Source of the DNA: a virus
DNA: 25,524 bases
Reading direction: 5' to 3' (one strand)
IMG/VR virus record: IMGVR_UViG_3300032241_002251
Coordinates: 1-25,524 of that record
The translations under genes were made by a program, and so were the position numbers. Below the pieces are notes generated by a model that did not search any database, was not told the origin of the DNA, and was given only the letters and a program-made list of their open reading frames with translations. Below are positions 23,727-25,524 of this stretch, piece after piece (positions within the stretch are counted from its first letter, which is position 1; every line of letters begins with the position of its first letter).

Positions 23727-23934
23727 AACTAATACCGGCATACCTTATGTTGAGGGCTATCAAGGCAGGCAAGGAACCCAAGGTGCTTGGGGAACGGTAG
23801 TTCACGACGGCAGCGAAGTATCCACCATTCGTGAAGTATGCGACCACACCGACTGGACTAGTAATGCCTATTCTGACGGCATCTACGCTGACATGGGCTA
23901 TCGCTACTGCCCTAAGTGCGGAGAGAAACTATGA
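23701..23934 (+). CDS. Small protein with YCPKCGEKL end
   Basis: The 77-residue product begins MNQQERDAL and ends YRYCPKCGEKL, a zinc-ribbon-like CPxCG tail. Residues between are extended and Gly-rich (GYQGRQGTQGAWG). Only the start (exact 31-base repeat) and the end (CPxCGEKL) match the next gene, so the middle differs. CxxCG tails in such phage proteins usually bind zinc with a further Cys/His upstream (here CDHTD). Confidence 0.65.
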   Translation: MNQQERDALTNTGIPYVEGYQGRQGTQGAWGTVVHDGSEVSTIREVCDHTDWTSNAYSDGIYADMGYRYCPKCGEKL

Positions 23935-23956
23935 ACCAGCAAGAGCGAGATGCCCT
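23926..23956 (+). repeat. 31-bp direct repeat, copy 2
   Basis: Partner of 23696-23726; see that entry. Confidence 0.85.
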
Positions 23957-24569
23957 GCGAGAAAAGCACCGTTGCCTTGAAAGCAAGGTCGGCCCGTGGT
24001 GTCGTTCCTGTATGCACGGTTGGCCTTGCGACACGATCCACGCACTCAACCTCTACGACGACCTCGTGGACAACGCTCGGTTCATGCTGAAAGAGGTCAC
24101 GCCTAGCGAATACGGTTCCGCCTACGCACACGGCTACCGAGTGGCACTCCAAGACATGATCGGCGAGGACGACCTGTATGGGGAGCGTTTAGCCGAAGCA
24201 GTTTCCACCACCGAGCCAACTGAGGAAGTTATGCCGTCGCATACTATTGCCAGCCATACATTCCAGCCGCCGAAGTTCAAGGTGGGCGACAAGGTTCGGG
24301 TCATAGGCAACCCGGAGTGGGGCGACCTTACCGTGACACAAGTAGACACCGTCTATACGGTTGTCGATAGCAAGGGTCGTGATGACGCTTGGGTGGAAGC
24401 AGAGTTGATCGCCACGCCACCACCGTGTCAGCACATCGTCGGCACGGAACTACCGCCAACGGCTACTAACCCTCAGTTTCAGTGGTTTGACTACACCTAC
24501 TGCCCACTGTGCGGGGAGAAACTTACCCCTACGGGAACAACTGTGACCAAGGAAGGTGGAAACCTATGA
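23931..24569 (+). CDS. KOW/SH3-like protein with zinc-ribbon tail
   Basis: The 212-residue protein (start at the ATG giving MNQQERDAL, matching the upstream gene) has an N-terminal Cys/His part (HRCLESKVGPWCRSCMHGWPC), a helical part, and a KOW/SH3-like unit at about 117-160 (FKVGDKVRVIGNPEWGDLTV, TVYTVVDSKGRDD). It ends YTYCPLCGEKL plus 20 residues. The CPLCG tail parallels the preceding gene. KOW-like units bind nucleic acid or ribosomal/transcription factors, so a nucleic-acid role is inferred. Translational coupling with the next gene is by ATGA. Confidence 0.65.
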   Translation: MNQQERDALREKHRCLESKVGPWCRSCMHGWPCDTIHALNLYDDLVDNARFMLKEVTPSEYGSAYAHGYRVALQDMIGEDDLYGERLAEAVSTTEPTEEVMPSHTIASHTFQPPKFKVGDKVRVIGNPEWGDLTVTQVDTVYTVVDSKGRDDAWVEAELIATPPPCQHIVGTELPPTATNPQFQWFDYTYCPLCGEKLTPTGTTVTKEGGNL

Positions 24570-24799
24570 GCCGAGAAATCATCGCCAACATCAACCGGCA
24601 GGAGAAGTTGCTCCTAGACCTCATCTACGAGCGTGTCCTCGCCAACAAGCCTGAACCACCCGACACCATCGGGGAGACGGATAACGATAACTATAAGGGC
24701 TACTGCGAAGGCTGGTGGGACTGCATGGAAGCCCTCGGCAACGCTATGGCGCAACAACAAGAGAGCAACGATGCCGAGATGGAACGATGGAAACGGTGA
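24566..24799 (+). CDS. Small Trp/acidic helical protein
   Basis: The 77-residue product (MSREIIANINRQEKLLLDLIYE, then YKGYCEGWWDCMEALGNAMA) is helical and acidic, with GGAAGG before its ATG. It overlaps both neighbours. No family is recognised. Confidence 0.6.
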   Translation: MSREIIANINRQEKLLLDLIYERVLANKPEPPDTIGETDNDNYKGYCEGWWDCMEALGNAMAQQQESNDAEMERWKR

Positions 24800-24921
24800 G
24801 CGATCCATGCGGCTACTGCGGACACGCTAAGGAAGCACACCCTTTCGGCGGTTGCGACTACTGCGCCCTCGACAAGACCATTACCGCCCCCTGCGATGAC
24901 TACGAGGCTCCAAATGTCTAA
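24796..24921 (+). CDS. Small CxYCGH / CDYC zinc-binding protein
   Basis: The short product (41 residues from GTG 24796, or 44 from ATG 24787) has CGYCGHAKEAHPFGGCDYCA, a two-pair zinc knuckle. GTG overlapping the previous stop (GTGA) is the better-coupled start. The stop overlaps the next ATG by eight bases. Confidence 0.6.
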   Translation: MSDPCGYCGHAKEAHPFGGCDYCALDKTITAPCDDYEAPNV

Positions 24922-25357
24922 CCGCAAGCCGTTCAGCCAAACCCTCTACGACAACGACGACAGCGCAAAAGACCAACTGATCGCCTACCTCGCCAACCAC
25001 CGATTTCACAACCCCCGTGTGAACCCCGACCAATACGGGATCGACGTTCTCGCCGAGCGTGATGGGCAGCCGTATGCCTTCGAGGTGGAGGTGAAACACA
25101 ACTGGAAAGGCACCCATTTCCCGTATAGCACTGTTCACTTTGCCGGGCGCAAGGCGAAGTTCACGGATGAGGCCGCCGCACCTATCCAAAACACCCATTT
25201 CGTCATGCTGAACCACGACCGCACCATCGCCCTCGCCATTAGTGGTGAAATCATCGTCCAAGCCCAGAAAGTCGTCAAAGAGACGATCTACACACAGGGC
25301 GAGGAGTTCATTAGCGTTCCAAAGGCGCAAGCCAAGTTCTTCCGCATCGAAACTTGA
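24914..25357 (+). CDS. PD-(D/E)XK-like nuclease
   Basis: The 147-residue product has the core of a restriction-type nuclease: a helix (SAKDQLIAYLANH), then YGIDVLAERDGQPYAFEVEVKHNW, i.e. D (in GID) and ExExK on the next strand, the metal-binding set of the PD-(D/E)XK superfamily. The rest of the fold (TVHFAGRKAKF, HFVMLNHD) is consistent with small phage endonucleases or Holliday-type resolvases of unknown specificity. ATG 24914 is chosen as it overlaps the previous stop; a longer frame starts at 24896. Role is inferred from the motif; host DNA breakdown or repair are options. Confidence 0.65.
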   Translation: MSNRKPFSQTLYDNDDSAKDQLIAYLANHRFHNPRVNPDQYGIDVLAERDGQPYAFEVEVKHNWKGTHFPYSTVHFAGRKAKFTDEAAAPIQNTHFVMLNHDRTIALAISGEIIVQAQKVVKETIYTQGEEFISVPKAQAKFFRIET

Positions 25358-25383
25358 CCCCACAACCCCACTTTGGCTAAGGT
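25354..25383 (+). promoter_or_regulatory. Leaderless promoter TTGACC-18-TAAGGT
   Basis: TTGACC (25354-25359), 18 bases, TAAGGT (25378-25383), seven bases to ATG 25391. The -35 overlaps the stop of the nuclease gene. Confidence 0.7.
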
Positions 25384-25390
25384 ATCCACC

Positions 25391-25524
25391 ATGCCCTCCC
25401 ACCAACCAAACAAGGCAAAGCCGTGGGTCGCCAGAGTGAAGCGTGGCGGACAGAGCACCTACCTCGGACATTTCAGCACTTACGACGAAGCGTGGGACGA
25501 AGAACAGGCGTATGCCGCCATCTA
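25391..25524 (+). CDS. AP2-like DNA-binding protein, cut by window end
   Basis: The first 44 residues read KPWVARVKRGGQSTYLGHFSTYDEAWDEEQAYAAI. KPWxARVKxxGxxxYLGxFxTxxEA is the AP2/ERF-like fold found in phage homing endonucleases and integrases. The gene runs off the window, so the C-terminal part (often an HNH nuclease) cannot be seen. A clear leaderless promoter precedes it. Confidence 0.6.
   Translation, partial: MPSHQPNKAKPWVARVKRGGQSTYLGHFSTYDEAWDEEQAYAAI

Overview
The window looks like part of a tailed double-stranded DNA phage genome, possibly a prophage or metagenomic contig. Genes are tightly packed, with many ATGA/GTGA stop-start overlaps. There are collagen-like fiber genes, a RusA-type resolvase, a HARP/SNF2-type helicase, a double ParB-like protein, a DUF3310 protein and many very small Cys-rich proteins. 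No terminase, portal, capsid, tail-tube or polymerase gene is visible, so the head module and replicase lie outside. Base composition is GC-rich (by eye, in the high 50s percent). Several genes have a -35 TTGACC/G, an 18-base spacer, a -10 TANNNT and then an ATG only 6-7 bases later, which implies leaderless mRNAs. That pattern and a proteasome-like peptidase fit an actinobacterial host, but this is inference.

Layout. 1-652 has no convincing gene. About 127-620 folds into several hairpins and a three-way junction and is a candidate large structured RNA. 653-3266 holds a permuted papain-like (NlpC/P60-type) protein, a tagged protein, small Zn-ribbon-like proteins, a proteasome/HslV-like peptidase and a RusA-like resolvase. 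3274-11251 is a host-recognition module of five structural genes: collagen-like fibers, a LamG-like protein, a large beta-rich protein and a small beta module shared by three of them. 11310-14250 holds two small proteins and the helicase. 14253-16455 is the only minus-strand block (two tagged proteins). 16505-17713 is a tandem ParB-like protein. 17945-20183 is a run of tagged genes, including an ADP-ribosyltransferase-like one and a micro-ORF that is little more than a tag. 20185-25524 is a long set of small early-type genes: membrane peptides, zinc-binding proteins, DUF3310, a ribbon-helix-helix protein, a PD-(D/E)XK-like nuclease and a truncated AP2-like DNA-binding protein.

The most striking feature is a set of short N-terminal (sometimes internal or C-terminal) peptide tags on otherwise unrelated proteins. 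One class begins FHIDxLDPIGK, the other (M/A)xxFSTDxLL. They lead into a shared GGPGSGRHP motif or an FHGNQY motif. At least six genes carry them (ADP-ribosyltransferase-like, acetyltransferase-like, Ala/His-rich helical bundles, unknown). I infer a common targeting or processing signal, for example loading into the virion and cleavage by the phage maturation protease. The sequence shows the tags, but their function is not established here.
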